From Lycorma delicatula (Eukaryota; Arthropoda; Insecta; Hemiptera; Fulgoridae), in contig NC_134456.1 in assembly GCF_047948215.1 (NCBI RefSeq), positions 202,194,034-202,258,033 of the forward strand: a stretch of 64,000 bases of DNA, written 5' to 3'. Positions within the stretch are counted from its first letter, which is position 1, and each line of letters starts with the position of its first letter. The notes beneath the pieces are model-generated. The model made no database searches. It had not been told where the DNA came from and saw only the letters and a program-made list of their open reading frames with translations. Both the position numbers and the translations under genes were made by a program. Shown here in pieces: positions 1 to 13,212 of this stretch.

Positions 1-3000
1 TTTTTTTAAATGATATATATTTTTACATTACATTTCATATAAATAAACATTATTATTTATAAATTTTATTGGTTGCCTGAATAAATTACATGATGGAAAA
101 AACAGATAAACAAAATTCATGTTTTGAATAAAACATGGATTCTGTTTCAATCTATTCAAACGTTTGAAACAAAACAAAAAAGATAATCATCATTGATTAT
201 CCAAAGAAGACATCATCATTGAAATCAAGCAAGTAAGAAGAGATTTGAATGTGACTGAAATCGAACAAAAAGATTGATAGTAATGGTCATCATTGAAGTT
301 TTTGGAACTGAAAATTGAAATGGAATTTTTTGACTGTTCCAAATTAAGTTTTAAGACTAAAGACTCTATTTGGCAATTTACATATCCACTGATTCTTGTG
401 AACAAAGTTTATCTAAACCTAAGGTTATTAAAATTATTTTCATCTCACCGTGAGACCAATCAAGACTTTCAAATTTGGCTATCACGCAATCCAGAGCATT
501 AATAGCTGATGAAATTAACTTTGACTATGTTATCAGTAAATTTGCTGAAATCAAAGCAGGAAGACAAAAACTGTAATATTTCCAAAATCAAAATATAAAC
601 GTAAACAATTATATGTTAAGCAAATTTCAAATTACTTAAGAAGTTAAAAGTGATATTAAAGTATTTTTTAATAAAAATATATATCTGACTGATAAAAACC
701 TGTATTTGTTCTTATAATTTTACTATTAATGAGCTATAATATTGATTCTGATAACAATGATAGTGTTATTTGAAGTACAGTTCCAGTATTTGACATGTGC
801 TAGCCAACTTTAATGTGTAATAAAATATGCATATTATGACTATCTTAATATTTTTTTGATGTTATAATTGTATTATTAAATGCTGTATTTGCATTATAAA
901 AATTCCTAAAATTTGTATTTGAAATAGTAAAAACAAAGTCACTATGTTATTATTAAAACATATGTGAAAATTACTCAAATCTGAGTACTCTTTCAATGTT
1001 GGGGTTTGGGTGTGTAGGATTTAGGGTGACATACCTGAGTTCTGTACTGGATACCTAATAGCCTAACTACACCATTAATAAGGATGCTTTATTATTAGTT
1101 CATTTTAATAAGAACAGAAAAAATTAGTAAGTTACTAAGGATGATGTATTTTCTTGTAAGAATAATGTGAATGGACAAAAATAAATAAATCAAGGTAATA
1201 AGTAACCAGATAATGAAATGTCATAATAAATAAAAAGAAACATTAAATCACCTTTGTGTAAAAATACACTGTAGGGCATTTCAAATTATCCTATTTTCAG
1301 AAAAAAAAGTAGCTGGCTGAATATATAAGTTTTAGTTTCAAATGTTTTATATAGTTTGTCAACTTAGGGAAGGTGAAATTTTACATTTTGTTATTATTAA
1401 CTCATAGATTAAACTTAGATTCTTGGGAATAGGAATATCCTCCACTTTTTACTACCAGGTTTTATAATTTACATCCTAAATTATTTAATGTGTACCTGTC
1501 TTTTTCCAGATTAAGTGATAAAAGTGATTTTTTCATTTTAATTAAGGTCATGCTTGACTGAATTTCATCATGATAGGATTTTCTATTTTATTATAAAAGT
1601 GTTCTAATACTTCTTCAATCAACATAGTTATTTTAATCATGAAATCATTGAGAAAGTGAATAAAACATAACTTATTAATGTTTATTATTTTTTATTAAAG
1701 TTTTCCAAAAGTAGATACTAAAATTTTTTTAAAATATTTTTGTATTTACTTTATACTAGGATTAGCTGTGAAATAGTAATTAAACAGTATTATCATAAAG
1801 TAATATAGTATTAAATAGTCATCAATATCTTTGAAATAATAAGCCATTGCTAATAAGAAAAATAAATTATGCCAGTAGCTTGGAAGATTAATAAACTATT
1901 AAAGAAAGTTGTGTAGTAAATATGTATATATGTTGTTTTCTCCAACCAGTTTTCCAACTACGGCCAGGGCTGGGTGTGTGTATGTATATATAAGCAAATG
2001 CAATTAATGCTACTGGCTTGCCAGGCCTGATGTAACTACAGATAAAACATGCTTGTACTTAAGCGTTGGCACTAAGAAGATGAAAATACAAAAATCTGCA
2101 AAAAATTATATAAAGAGTGCAATGAAACTGCAATGCTATATCCATAAAAAGGTTACTGATTATAACTGTAAACAATTAATTAACTTATTATGAGTGCTTT
2201 GCCCAACCCAAAATAAATATGAAATAGATTTGAACTAGAATGATGATGGTTTACAACTATCATCATATCAGATATCATTATAATGATTACAATTAACAAT
2301 AGGTTTGTAAAAAGTGTAAAGAACATAAAGATTGATAAATTGACTTAGATGACACAGACATTTTTTTTTCAATTTTATTTTGTTTACATTTAATTTCTTA
2401 TGATAAAAAATTTGTGAAAATTTAAGTACCCAGTTACTCAATATCCTTTAGCAAATCGGACCGAATAGTTTATTAGGTCAGTTGAGTATTTCGACGATTT
2501 TTGGGATAAGGAAGAAGCCTGAGCCTGTTCTCTAGTGGCTGTTCAGTAACAGGAAGAAAAACAATTTGTTACAGTATATATCTGATACGGTCAATGAGAA
2601 ATTGCTGATCATTAATTTGCAGATCCATCCCAGGAAAAATACATAGTACATTCAAAGAAAATGTAGTGTAACTTCTTCATTCTAGGAAATGTACTTTCAT
2701 TTTAGAAGAAAAGTGAAGATACATTTTTCTTCTAAGGAACTGTGTGTGGGAACACACAGCTAGCTGCATACAATGTTGGAATTCCACTAACTGTAAGAGT
2801 TTTGAAATATTCTTTTGTTGTGTTCTTATTCTATTTTATGGTCTCTCAGGTAATAAATTGGCCCCTTTCTCATTATTCACCCCCTTTCCTTACATTTGTT
2901 TCATACTTCCTTAGGTTCAGCGGGCTTTGACTAAACAATCAAATGGTTGTTTACATTAAGTAATCTGCATTAAGGACATGGGCTCTGTAGTTTCTTCAGA

Positions 3001-3551
3001 CTAGGTATATGTATGTTTCTGTGGGGTCTGAGTCATATCAGGTCTATGAACCTGTCCAGGGACTGTTTTCCTGATACAAAAACTCCAACCTCGAGGTGAG
3101 TTCTCAGGTGGTATAGAGAACTGTAATGTATACTCACCTTATTGTGTTAAGATAAGCCACCTAATTCCCATTAAATATATGCTATACTCATGGTTGTGTT
3201 AACCGAAACTTAATAGTGTTAAAATATTTGCATATAGCAGACTAATTGCCAATCAATCTTAGGCATAACTGATTACACTTTGTCCCAGCAATATTCTTCA
3301 TAGTTCCACTACAGTACTGTGGTATGAAGTATAAATTTTTGAAGTAATTATGTAAAATAATGTATCACAGATATGAGTTACAACATACTTGTATGATCAA
3401 TTTAATTGTTAATAAGGTAAATAACAATAAAAATATTGTAATATAAAAGAATTGTTTAAAAAATACTAATTAATTATAAATAAATAATAGAATTAAAATT
3501 AATGGTATTACTCATATTAAAAGAAAAATCCTTAACTTTGATATTTTTTAC
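1..3551 (-). other. Wnt10 intron, 5' part (continues off the left edge)
   Basis: AT-rich sequence downstream of the YYE|GTAAAA donor. I looked for the Cys-rich last exon (CHCxFHWCC, CxxC..VC) on the minus strand and found none, so this intron exceeds 3.5 kb. No repeat family recognised elsewhere in the window occurs here. The short ORFs are not convincing. There is a GT/TA-rich patch near 1973-1992. Confidence 0.75.
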
Positions 3552-3832
3552 CTTTCATAGTATAGGAGTTCTAGGGAAAGATCTCGTCTCTTCTTTTTTC
3601 CTCTTTTTTTTGGTTTCCTCCAACGAGGTCGTCGTCTTCGACCTCCTCTTACTAGTAATGGTGATCCATTCCCCAAATTTGATTGATCAACAAGGACTGC
3701 TGACTTAAATTTTTCTTTAAGTATATTTCCAACAATGCGGAATTCTGGTGCAGCCTTCCAGCAAGTCTTTAATTCACAACTTCCTGATATGCCATGGCAT
3801 TTACATTTTACTTGCATATTTTTTGCAACTGC
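3552..3832 (-). CDS. Wnt10: Wnt10, penultimate coding exon (lipidation loop)
   Basis: Secreted, lipid-modified Wnt ligand that acts on Frizzled receptors. The exon reads on the minus strand from 3832 to 3552 (281 bp, 93 codons plus two bases). It begins after a TTATTCAG acceptor and ends at an AG|GTAAAA donor. In order it shows [14 protein letters not shown], the core [12 protein letters not shown] (the Ser codon at 3787-3785 matches the Porcupine-acylated Ser of other Wnts), [26 protein letters not shown], a very basic stretch, then LSLELLYYE. The NG...ELxYxE signature is typical of Wnt10 rather than Wnt1, Wnt5 or Wnt6. The start is phase 0 and joins the 29198-29481 exon in frame (GRL|AVA). 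The basic insert (about residues 55-77 of the exon) is unusual. The terminal exon with the CHCxFHWCC block lies outside the window. Family assignment is by recognition, not by database search. Confidence 0.93.
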
Positions 3833-6800
3833 CTGAATAAAATAAGTAATAATTGTATTAAGTAAATTGATTATTATCATTAAATTTTTAAATGATAATA
3901 AAATTATTATTAAGAATAATTTTTTTAAATGTTCATTAGAAATTCATTTTTTTAACAAAGATAAATTTAAGTTTGAAGTTACAAAGAAAAAGTAAAAATA
4001 TCAGAAAAATCTTTGTTTTTTTATTCGTTTAATAATTTTTAATATAAATAATATTTTATAGAAACACTATTTTAGTATGCACTTTAAAACTGATTTACTG
4101 ATGTTTTTATTCAATTAGGCTTTAAATTGAAATATTTCTACAAGCAGGATTGAATTTGGTAAAGAAATTAATATCAATGGTAAAAAAATTAACTTTATGA
4201 GGTTTACTGCTAGTACAATGTTAATACTATAAATGGATTGGTTTTTAGAATGTGATTATGTCTCATTAATCACTCTTACAAATGGAATAAATTCCCATTT
4301 CTAAATAATCACATTTATGCCATTTCAGAGTTACTAGGAAAACTAAGGGGTAAAGTCATTTACTGTTTGCCTTTTCCCCTGAGCTAAATATATTGTATAT
4401 TAACATGCTAAGTACAGCTAATGCATATGATATTAAATATGGTTTGTTCACACTATTAAGCACAGCAACTTGCAGTTAGATACAAAATCTTTGTTGTGAT
4501 GAGAAACAACTCTAATGAAGTACTTTTGTACTTCAGATGTTTTATTTGCATTATGGTCATGACAAAGATTGTGACAAATAGTACAAAGCAGTCTTTCGTA
4601 GTTGTTTTTCAACTGATGCCCCCTTTACCTTCTGCAGATAGGTATCTGCAAATGTAAGTGAGAAATAAAACATTATTTGGAATTTATTTTTAAACAAAAT
4701 AACGACTGCTTAAATATATCAACTTACTGCATAAGTATTAATTAAAAAGCTCTAAACTCATACACATGTAAGTTCTTGTCATGTTAATAAATATCTTTTT
4801 TAAGAATAACAGTTAAGTAATTATTTTGTTTTAAATTTGATCTTTGATATACATTTGAATTTTGGAAAATATTTTCTATGTAAAAACTAATTTTATAGTA
4901 GAACTGTTGAAGTGAAGAACAATAAATTATTTCTTGATTTAGCTGTGAAACAGAATTATAAATGAATTAAATGTATAATGACACATCACTAAATTTAAAC
5001 ATAATTGATTTATCAAAATAAAAAGTGACCTATATGTTCCAGAGTGTTCCTGTACCAGTAACAAAAGTAGTTGTATATATATAATGTATAAAGACTGTAA
5101 TGATTACATTTTTTGTGGAAGATTTCATTATAACTAAAAATATGTTTAACTATTCAACATAATCAAATAATAATAATAATAAATTCAACTGCAATAATTC
5201 TTAAAATCAATTGGATTATTTATCTATTTTTGTATTGGTATTTATGTTTCATTAATATTAAAGCTATTTAAAGGTCGACTACTTTTTCTGAATATAAATT
5301 AATCGCTTCATTGTGCATTGTGTACTTTTATTAGCCAGTGGAATAGGAAGAGATAAATATAATTTCCTATAGAGTGCGCGAGAGTTAAGTCAGACGAAGG
5401 TAAATCATAAACTATCATAGAAAGATAACTGTGTACTGAAACCTCGATAATATATAATTATAATTCTCGTTATTCGGAAAGGTTTTAATGATTAATAAGT
5501 ATGAAACGGTAATTGAATCATCTTTTATATATAATTTTTTGGAAACTTTTTAATACTTAACCCGTTGCATTCGTAATAATTAATACTTTTGTAAACTTTT
5601 TTCACCTTAAAAATGTAATAAAAACTAATAATATACAGAAATAAAGTCAATTAAAAGTAGACTAAAATTAAATGAATAAATTGGTGTGAATTAAATTTTA
5701 AACGGAATATTCTGAAACATCTTTTATGGTTAACTTAGCTTCATACGGTAAATATATGTAAATAGTGCACCAAAACTAGCGGTAACGAATGATTTAAACG
5801 ATATCTAATACGCCACTCAAAATCTTTATAATGGTGTAGGCTAATTATATACTGAAACTTAAAATTTTGCTACACAATCCACTTTAAATCTGTAAATTCA
5901 ATAAACTGAACTCTTCCAGATTAATGTCTGAAAACTTAAAATATTTGAATTTTATTAAATTCAGTAATGTTGATTTAAAACAGGGTACATACTTACAGCT
6001 CTTATCGCGAGGCTATAGATTTTAAATACTCAGAAACCTTAAATATAACTGCGATACATGCAATAAAATTTGAACCATTTAAAAACAAATTCTAAGTAAC
6101 AAAATGGTAATAACAGTTGAAAGTATTAGATTTACCGCTAAAAAATAAATAATACATTAAACTTTTTAACGTAAAAAAAAATTCCAAAACTTTTTTTGAA
6201 TTTTTTCTAATTACATGATTTTTCGCCCTTTACTAATAAAATTAAGTTTTCTAGCAGTTTGTTATTCCAAATCGATAAATTGCAGGCTGAAACGGTTGTG
6301 AGTTCACAATTATTAAGCAATATTCACCATTATGTTTCTGTAAGTCATGATTGTAGATAACTGTAACTTCGCTACAAAAAGTAAATCCTACTGTTTTTAT
6401 CTGTTAATCAGTAACAATATTTATGATAAATTTTTATAAACTATATTGTCCAATGTTTTCTCATAAAAAAGGTATTTCCGAAATTAAAATTAAGTGGTGC
6501 AAATAAACGATTAAAATATCGATGAATTTTTTTTCTGGAAATATTTGTTCTTTTGAAATGTACCTTGCTTTTTATCAGAGAGGTGGCGGTATTATTAGAA
6601 CAGACGCTAAACTAGAGATATTTAAAGTTTCTGGGTTCCACCTTTTTATTAAAGGGTCGAAAATCCGAGGGATTTATCAAACAGCCTTACTTAAATGTTA
6701 CCTTATGGTAAATAAAACTATGCTTTCAATTTGTCGAATTAAAAGCAAAATTATTTCAAAATAAATAGATAGTTATAACAAAGGCAGCTGTAAGAATTTC

Positions 6801-8116
6801 TGTTTTTATTTTGATACTTATACCTTGCTTCATTCTTTCAATAAAGTTACCTTCTTTTTAAAAATGTATACTTTTATCTAAACCAAGGAGATGAGATTTT
6901 TACACGTTTTATCCCAGGTAGTTTATTATTTAATTACTATTTACTTATTCTTAAAATTCTGCTCTCAGTAAATAATGGATCTCTACATCTGAAGGTATAG
7001 GCTGATGTGATTGGAGGTGAACTTCAGAATGACTACACTGATTTTTATGAAATAGGCATAAAACCATTCATGTCAGTTACACAGATTATACTAGATAAAG
7101 TAGGATTTAATGAAAACATAATAGTATATGGGATTTTATCGATTTTGAATAACAAACTGCTTTAATTTATCAGATGGAGAATCAAATTTAAATACTTAAG
7201 AAGAAATTAAAAAGAAAATTATGTTATATTATTATGCCATAAAATCCCCAAAAATAAAACTAGTTTAAGTTAATTTCAATATGCTTGCAATATTGACCTT
7301 TTGTTGGAGTTATAAATAATTTGATTGGTTAAATGATTGCTATTCTTCATTCCTTTTTACTTTGTATATTACTACTACATCCTCAGAATCTGTTTTTTAA
7401 ATCTCAATGTTTGTCTTCCGCTACAGTATTTACCCTTTATTTATCTTTTGATCACAAAATTAACTAAACGTAGGTATATTACTCGTAATATGTGACCCAT
7501 CAACTTAGTTTGGTTCTCTACATGATTCTATTTCAAACTTTCCTCTCCTTCTGTCGCTTTAAGATCTCTTCATTTAGTATTCTATCGACTCTCCTGATTT
7601 TCAACAAATCTTCCTATAACACTAGATTTTAAGAACTTCTACTTTTTCCCTTCTTGGTTTTTTCCCACTGTTAAGAACTACAATCCAAAAATTAATATTT
7701 TTAAGAAAATATAATTATTAGATGATAGCAGAATATGTTTTGCACTGGAAATTTTCTTTCTTATACTGGCCTGCTTTTAATTTGTAGATTCTTCGTCTCT
7801 CCTTTGTAACTTTATTATTTAATAATAAAAATGTAAATTTTTAAATATTGTGATCCCTATCTATAATAGCGCAATATCTATCTTTGAGTAGTTTAAAGAA
7901 TTCGTTTGGGTCAGTTTCGTGAAAAGAGTGTCTTGTAGTTTGTTACATCACTTGGTTGTGTCAGACTAGAATACGTTGATAATTAGAACTCGTATCAAAA
8001 TTACCTTCGGGGAATTATCGAGCAGGCATTATGTTAAATTATAAAATATTTTCTTCTTTTTTTACAAAAATTATTCAGTAACTGAAAAATATAAATACTG
8101 GTATGTGTTCATAATA
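3833..8116. other. Intronic AT-rich stretch without recognised genes
   Basis: Nothing convincing on either strand. There is a plus-strand open frame at 6522-6764 (80 codons) with no recognisable motif and low-complexity composition; I treat it as chance. Confidence 0.5.
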
Positions 8117-8872
8117 TAAAAAATCTCTTTCGGCACGCCGGAAGGCGGAGGTAGATTTCAGCGGTGATAAGTAGGGGATAAAAAAGATTTCCATCTTAAA
8201 GTTAACAAAAACTTCAAATTTACTCAATACGACAATGGTTGCATGTGAAAAATGTTTCACATGTTTAGCATACGACAAGCCCCATCTTACAATTCCTGCA
8301 ACATTTTGGTCATCCCTTGCCGCAAGGATTGGTCATATCAAAAATTATTTCAGACAAAAGTTTTAAGTAATGTTTAGAGGATTAACTACCACTTTAAACC
8401 GACTCGATACTATCCCTATTAAGGGAGGTATGATTTTCTGTCTTCAAAACCCCATTTTTTCAACCCCTTGGGCCAGTGGTTGGTGATCTAAAAAACTTAC
8501 TTAGGTAAGTTTTAGACCCTTATCCAAAGAACAGTAGGAACTTTAAACGAATTGTACTTAATAAGAAAATTATAAAGAAATTTTTTTTTTTTTTTAAAAA
8601 GCCCCCCCGATCCGATTTTGCCCATTAACGAACTCGACCGGGATTTTGAGTCGTTATATTTTATGTATCAATCTGAAAGTGATTAACGCAAAATCACGGC
8701 AGTTATCGTATCCGCAAGAAAGTGAAAAATATATATATAAATGTATGTATAAACTTTTGAACTGACGGTGGTTTTGGGGTCTGGTAAATTTGAAACCCGA
8801 AGATATGTCGAAATTTTCCGGAAGTGGAATTGATACCCATTACATTAGATTTTCTTATGAAATCTGCCTAAA
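8117..8872 (-). repeat. Family C repeat, copy 1 (inverted)
   Basis: About 760 bp, homologous along its length to the plus-strand copy at 10201-10960. Read on the minus strand it begins near GATTTCATAAGAAA, passes CGACATATCTTCG and CAAAACCACCGTCAGTTC, and ends with a GC-rich hairpin (complement of CGGCACGCCGGAAG) followed by a T-run. An internal CCCTTGC-type inverted repeat is imperfect here. No coding capacity is seen. It is likely a non-autonomous mobile element of unknown class. Confidence 0.75.
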
Positions 8873-10200
8873 AATTAGGCTGATAACATTTTTTTAAAAA
8901 AGTATTTTAGATAATTCAGTCAGTATGGGATAAAGCCGAAAATCAATGAACACTTTCATCTGAAAACTTATAAAAAGTTTTCAGTCATGTAGAATATATA
9001 TTCTACCGTTCCTAACAAATTATATGTTTCAACAAGAGATGTACAAGTATCTACAATATAGAAGGTTCATATACGCTATCAATAAATTAGAGAGCGTAGT
9101 AAAACTATTAAATTTTTTTCAATGACTATTTGTTACCAACGGATGAAAGCGATGATGTCAGCTTGACAATACAAATAGGCCTTACAAGAGGGATTTTTGA
9201 TACGTGATGGTGAGCTTGTACAATAATAATAACAATGATAAGTGATGGCTCTACGGTAAATATTGTGACAGCGCTGCTTGAGTAATCAATCAACAACAGG
9301 TGACCGTACCAAATCGCCATGTTCACTATTATGAGTACACTGGCTGGTTTGATTAATACATCTTACTCGGATCATCTGGCTTCAAATAATTTCTATCCTT
9401 TACAATAATTGTTTTACAAACAACTGCGGATGTTATCATACACGTATAACGGACAAGTTATCTAGTTAAGTGTATATGTACATTTAAATAAAACTATAAA
9501 ATCATTTTTTAAATTTTATTTAAATGTATTTAAATAATTATCTATTAACTTTAAAAAATAAGTAAGAGATTGGTAAAAATATTTTATTAATTTTTTATCA
9601 TAATAAAAATGATAATTTATATAAACCCATTTTTTTTGGAATAAAGGAACAAAGAAAAGAGTGGAGAAACTTTTACGAAAAGTAACAATCTAAAACTAAA
9701 TGCATATTTAAATTTTCAAAAAATCTGGTCAATAGCAATAAACTTTTGTAAAAAAAAATTTAGGCAATACAAACAATTTTTAAATCAATCTATCTTGGAC
9801 TATTTCCAAGGAAGTTCTGTTTTTTAAAACTTTGGTTACATGTAAATACACAGAGGATATTCTGTTTTTGAGGCTTTAGAATCTTTTTTTTTCGATTTTG
9901 GCCATCTATGGGCCAAATAAAATAACTTTCACTCGGTCTCTTTCATACTTTCCAATTCTTTTTCTTTTTTCTGGCCTTCTAGTAGTTCTTTCACTTTAAT
10001 ATCTTCTTTTTTCTGTCCAGATGAGATTATTACCTTTCTTCTACTCTTTTAACTTGAAACTCTTAAATTCTGGATTGTTTTTCAAAATAATGTTCTGCTC
10101 CATATTGCTTCTTACGTGGTTTTCATTTCCTCCATGTTTTTCCTTATGCATTTGATCTATCGGTTGCCGCTTTTACTCTTATTGACAAGGACAAACATTT
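8873..10200. other. 1.3-kb spacer between inverted family C copies
   Basis: Mostly AT-rich, with no gene. 9120-9400 is less AT-rich and more complex than its surroundings (listed separately). The two flanking C copies would let this spacer form the loop of a very long stem. Confidence 0.5.
9120..9400. promoter_or_regulatory. Candidate non-coding regulatory patch
   Basis: Balanced composition within an AT-rich intron. It contains GAGTAATCAATCAAC (resembling Exd/PBX-type ATCAATCA sites) next to AACAGGTGACC (a CAGGTG E-box). The minus-strand frame at 9126-9326 has no recognisable motif. The regulatory role is inference only. Confidence 0.2.
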
Positions 10201-10960
10201 TAGGTCGATTTCATAAGAAATTTAGTATGTAATGTGTGCCATGATTCGACCTCCGCAAAATTTCGACATATCTTCGTGTTTCATATACTCCAGATCTCAA
10301 AACCACCGTCAGCTCAAAAGTTTATAAATGCATTTATATATATTTCACTTTCTTGTGGACACGATAACTGCCGTAATTTTGCGCCAATCATTTTCAAATT
10401 GTTCCTTAAAAATCACTCGTCTCATAATCTCAGTTGAGTTCGTTAACGACCAAAATCGGACTATGAGGGTGGAAATGCGGAGGCTTTTTCGAAAAAACAA
10501 AAAATCACTATAACTTTCTTATTAAGTAAAATGTCGAATTCGTTTAAAGTTTCTACTATTTTTAGAATAAGGGCCTAAAACGTATCTAAGTAAAGATTTT
10601 TGATGTCACCAATCATTGGCCCAGGGGGTAGAAAAAATGGGGTTTTGAAGACAAAAAAGAATCATACCTCCCTTAATAGGGATAGTATCGAATCGGTTTA
10701 AAGTGGGAATTAGCCCTCTAAACATTACCTAAAACTTTTGTCTGTAACAATTTTTGATATGATCAACCCTTGCGGCAAGGGATGACCAAAATGTTGCTGA
10801 AATTGTAAGAAGATGGGGCTTGTCGTATGCTAAACATGTGAAATTTTTGAGTAAATTTGAAGTTTTTCTTAACTTTAAGGTGGAGATCTTTTTTATCCCC
10901 TACTTCACCGGTGAAATCAACCTTCTCTTCCGGCTTGCCGAAAGGGATTTTTTTTTTGGT
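10201..10960 (+). repeat. Family C repeat, copy 2
   Basis: Plus-strand copy of the element at 8117-8872, diverged by many substitutions and small indels. Shared landmarks are GATTTCATAAGAAA, ACATATCTTCG, AAAACCACCGTCAG, CCTCCCTTAATAGGGATAG, the hairpin CCCTTGCGGCAAGGG at 10768-10782, and the end CTTCCGGCTTGCCGAAAGG followed by a T-run. The terminal hairpin plus T-run would suit a polymerase III stop, but no clear A/B box was seen. Confidence 0.75.
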
Positions 10961-12747
10961 AATTCTTGCTGTCCATTCTCATTACGTATTTTGCTTACTT
11001 TTTATCCTTTATTTTGTTTTTGTTAAATTTACTTTCCACTATTTCCTTTGTAACTATTACTTTTGATTGTTTAAAATCGAAATGTAAGTCTAGTTCTAAA
11101 TTTTTACGGTTTAAACGGTTCTTAACGTTATCTTTGTTATTTTATTAATAAAATAAAAATATGTTATTATGTTATAGCAACTTAATTTTATGTATAATTA
11201 TTTTATTCATGAAAAAGAAATTCATGTAAAATAGAAAAAAAATATAGAAAGGTTGAAATTTAGTAGTTAATTTGTGAAATACTGATTGGTTGTCTTTTGT
11301 TACCTGTTTCTATAGTTCCGTTCTTTGATCATAAAATTAATATTAATTAAACTATTAATAATTAAAATCAAATCATAAATTAATCAAATCATAAATTATT
11401 ATATGTTTATAATAAACAATTTTGTTGACTTTCAATTAACTCAAATATTTGACAAGATCCAAATATTTCTCATAATGGCTTACTGTAATTAAACGGAATA
11501 TTTTGAAATCCTGAAGTACTGTAAGATGTTGTAAGGAACACATGCAGTGCCCAAAGTCTGACGCTATAAGTCATCTTGTACATTTTATTTTTCTGCGTTA
11601 AATTCCGTTCATTATTTGTAAAACTAGTTAAGTGAATGAATAGTACTGGGATAAAAGTTACGCAATATGCAAAATTTTTCCAAAATATTTAATGAAGTAC
11701 CAGAAGTTATGCGTCGTAGTCTGTTCCCAGGATCAATCATTGTTGCCACCAGTACACGACAAATCTAAATGAGAGACACTCGGTTGACAAAAAAAGACTG
11801 GCAGTGTAAAATCTAAGAAGGTGGGCGATGGTAATTTAGTGTTAAAATTACAAAATTTCGCATAAAAAATCTTTCCCCATTCACTCATTACAGTTTGAGT
11901 TTTAACTCTTTCTCAGCTAAATAGAAAACTATAAAAAATTTAATAATCAGATCAAAGGCCTTATATTACAAATTTAAGTTGTTTACAAATCCTATCTAAA
12001 TTTATATATAAGAATTTTTTTAGCCTAAATATGATTAAAATAACATTATATTCTTTTTAAGGGAATTTTAAACAAAAATTTACGGGGCTGATTTTTTTTA
12101 ATATTTGAAAATATACATACATATGGTACTTACATATTTATACGTTTTATGCATTTATACAATTTCTATTAAAATCTGTAAGCTAATTTTCAAAAATTAT
12201 TCTTCTAAATTTGTATGAGTTTTTAAAATGATGCTTTGCTTTGATGGAAACGCTTAGCCAGTACAACGGAAATTTTAATTCTCGTATAATTATTACTATT
12301 ATAATGAAAGCGAACAATTAAAATATGTGTACTACTGAAGAAAAAAAGGAAAAAAAAACGTTAGGAAATAACTAAGAATTATGAGAAGTAAACATAATAT
12401 TTTTTTCTAAATTGAATCTACTGTTGAGTAGTGTTCATAATGTATACGCAGTATAATATCTAGGTTGGGCGAGACCTAATTTCTTTACAACTGCAATTAT
12501 ATAACTAATCCTTCGCCTCAACCTATCAGTCTTCTAATATTTCGTAATTACTAGCAATGAAAAACACTGTATTGAACGAATGGTGTATTCAAGTTTAAAA
12601 TAAATTACAAATTCTTTAATACTTTAACTTACAAGTTTTTATGTATTTTTAATTTTGTAATCTAGACTTTTATTATTTAAGTGAGGTAAAAAAACAAAAC
12701 AAAAGAATATAAATTTAAAAATATTTTAATTATACAATCTTTTTTCA
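10961..12747. other. Intronic AT-rich stretch without recognised genes
   Basis: No repeat family or coding signal recognised. Overlapping open frames near 10966-11148 are T-rich chance frames. Confidence 0.5.
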
Positions 12748-12801
12748 TTGTTTTTTTTTTTTTTAATTTTTGTTTTATTTCAAAGCGGCCTACTAGGTAC
12801 C

Positions 12802-13014
12802 TCAAAAAGAAATATTATTTCTTCTTGCTTTTTTCCATATTTCCTTCATTTTCTCAGAGCACCCGTTTTTCTTCTTCTGATGATTTTTTCTGGTGCTTTT
12901 TCTTCTTCCATCATTTACAAGAACCTTTGGATTATAAATTACTTCTCTAAACTTCATTATATCCAAACAATCCTCCTCCTCTTTTATCCTTAAATTTTGA
13001 AGTTCCTCTTTCAT
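12802..13014 (-). CDS. Hypothetical lysine-rich small protein or exon
   Basis: A 70-codon frame on the minus strand. The first part is acidic and charged (KEEEDC), the middle is basic (RRKSTRKN, QKKKNG), and it ends with CSEKMKEIWKKARRNN. That last block resembles SERLKKMWAKRKEAR in the neighbouring frame at 13213-13401 on the same strand, which suggests a repeated small basic helix, possibly nucleic-acid binding. An AAACAG directly precedes the ATG and could be a splice acceptor, although no pyrimidine tract is visible. I do not recognise the family. It may be a nested gene, a transposon remnant or chance. Confidence 0.3.
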   Translation of the reverse strand: MKEELQNLRIKEEEDCLDIMKFREVIYNPKVLVNDGRRKSTRKNHQKKKNGCSEKMKEIWKKARRNNISF

Positions 13015-13212
13015 CTGTTTTATTTATCTTGTTTACTTTCTTAGTTATTTTTAAAAAATCTATTTATTTAGTCTTATGATCAGTCTCATGATTTAGTCTT
13101 TAGATCATATGTCCGAGAAATTTTAATCTTTGTTTTTCAAGTGCGGTTGGGAAAAAATATCAAATTTTCGTTCATTTTTTTTTTGTTGCTTTTACGACCT
13201 CACAGGATCACT

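Noticed and set aside
3502..3708. Plus-strand ORF of 68 codons
   Set aside because: Antisense shadow of the Wnt10 exon at 3552-3832.
8075..8278. ORFs at 8075 (-), 10820 (+) and 62047 (+) with similar peptides
   Set aside because: They are equivalent frames of the three family C repeat copies, eroded differently, with no conserved protein.
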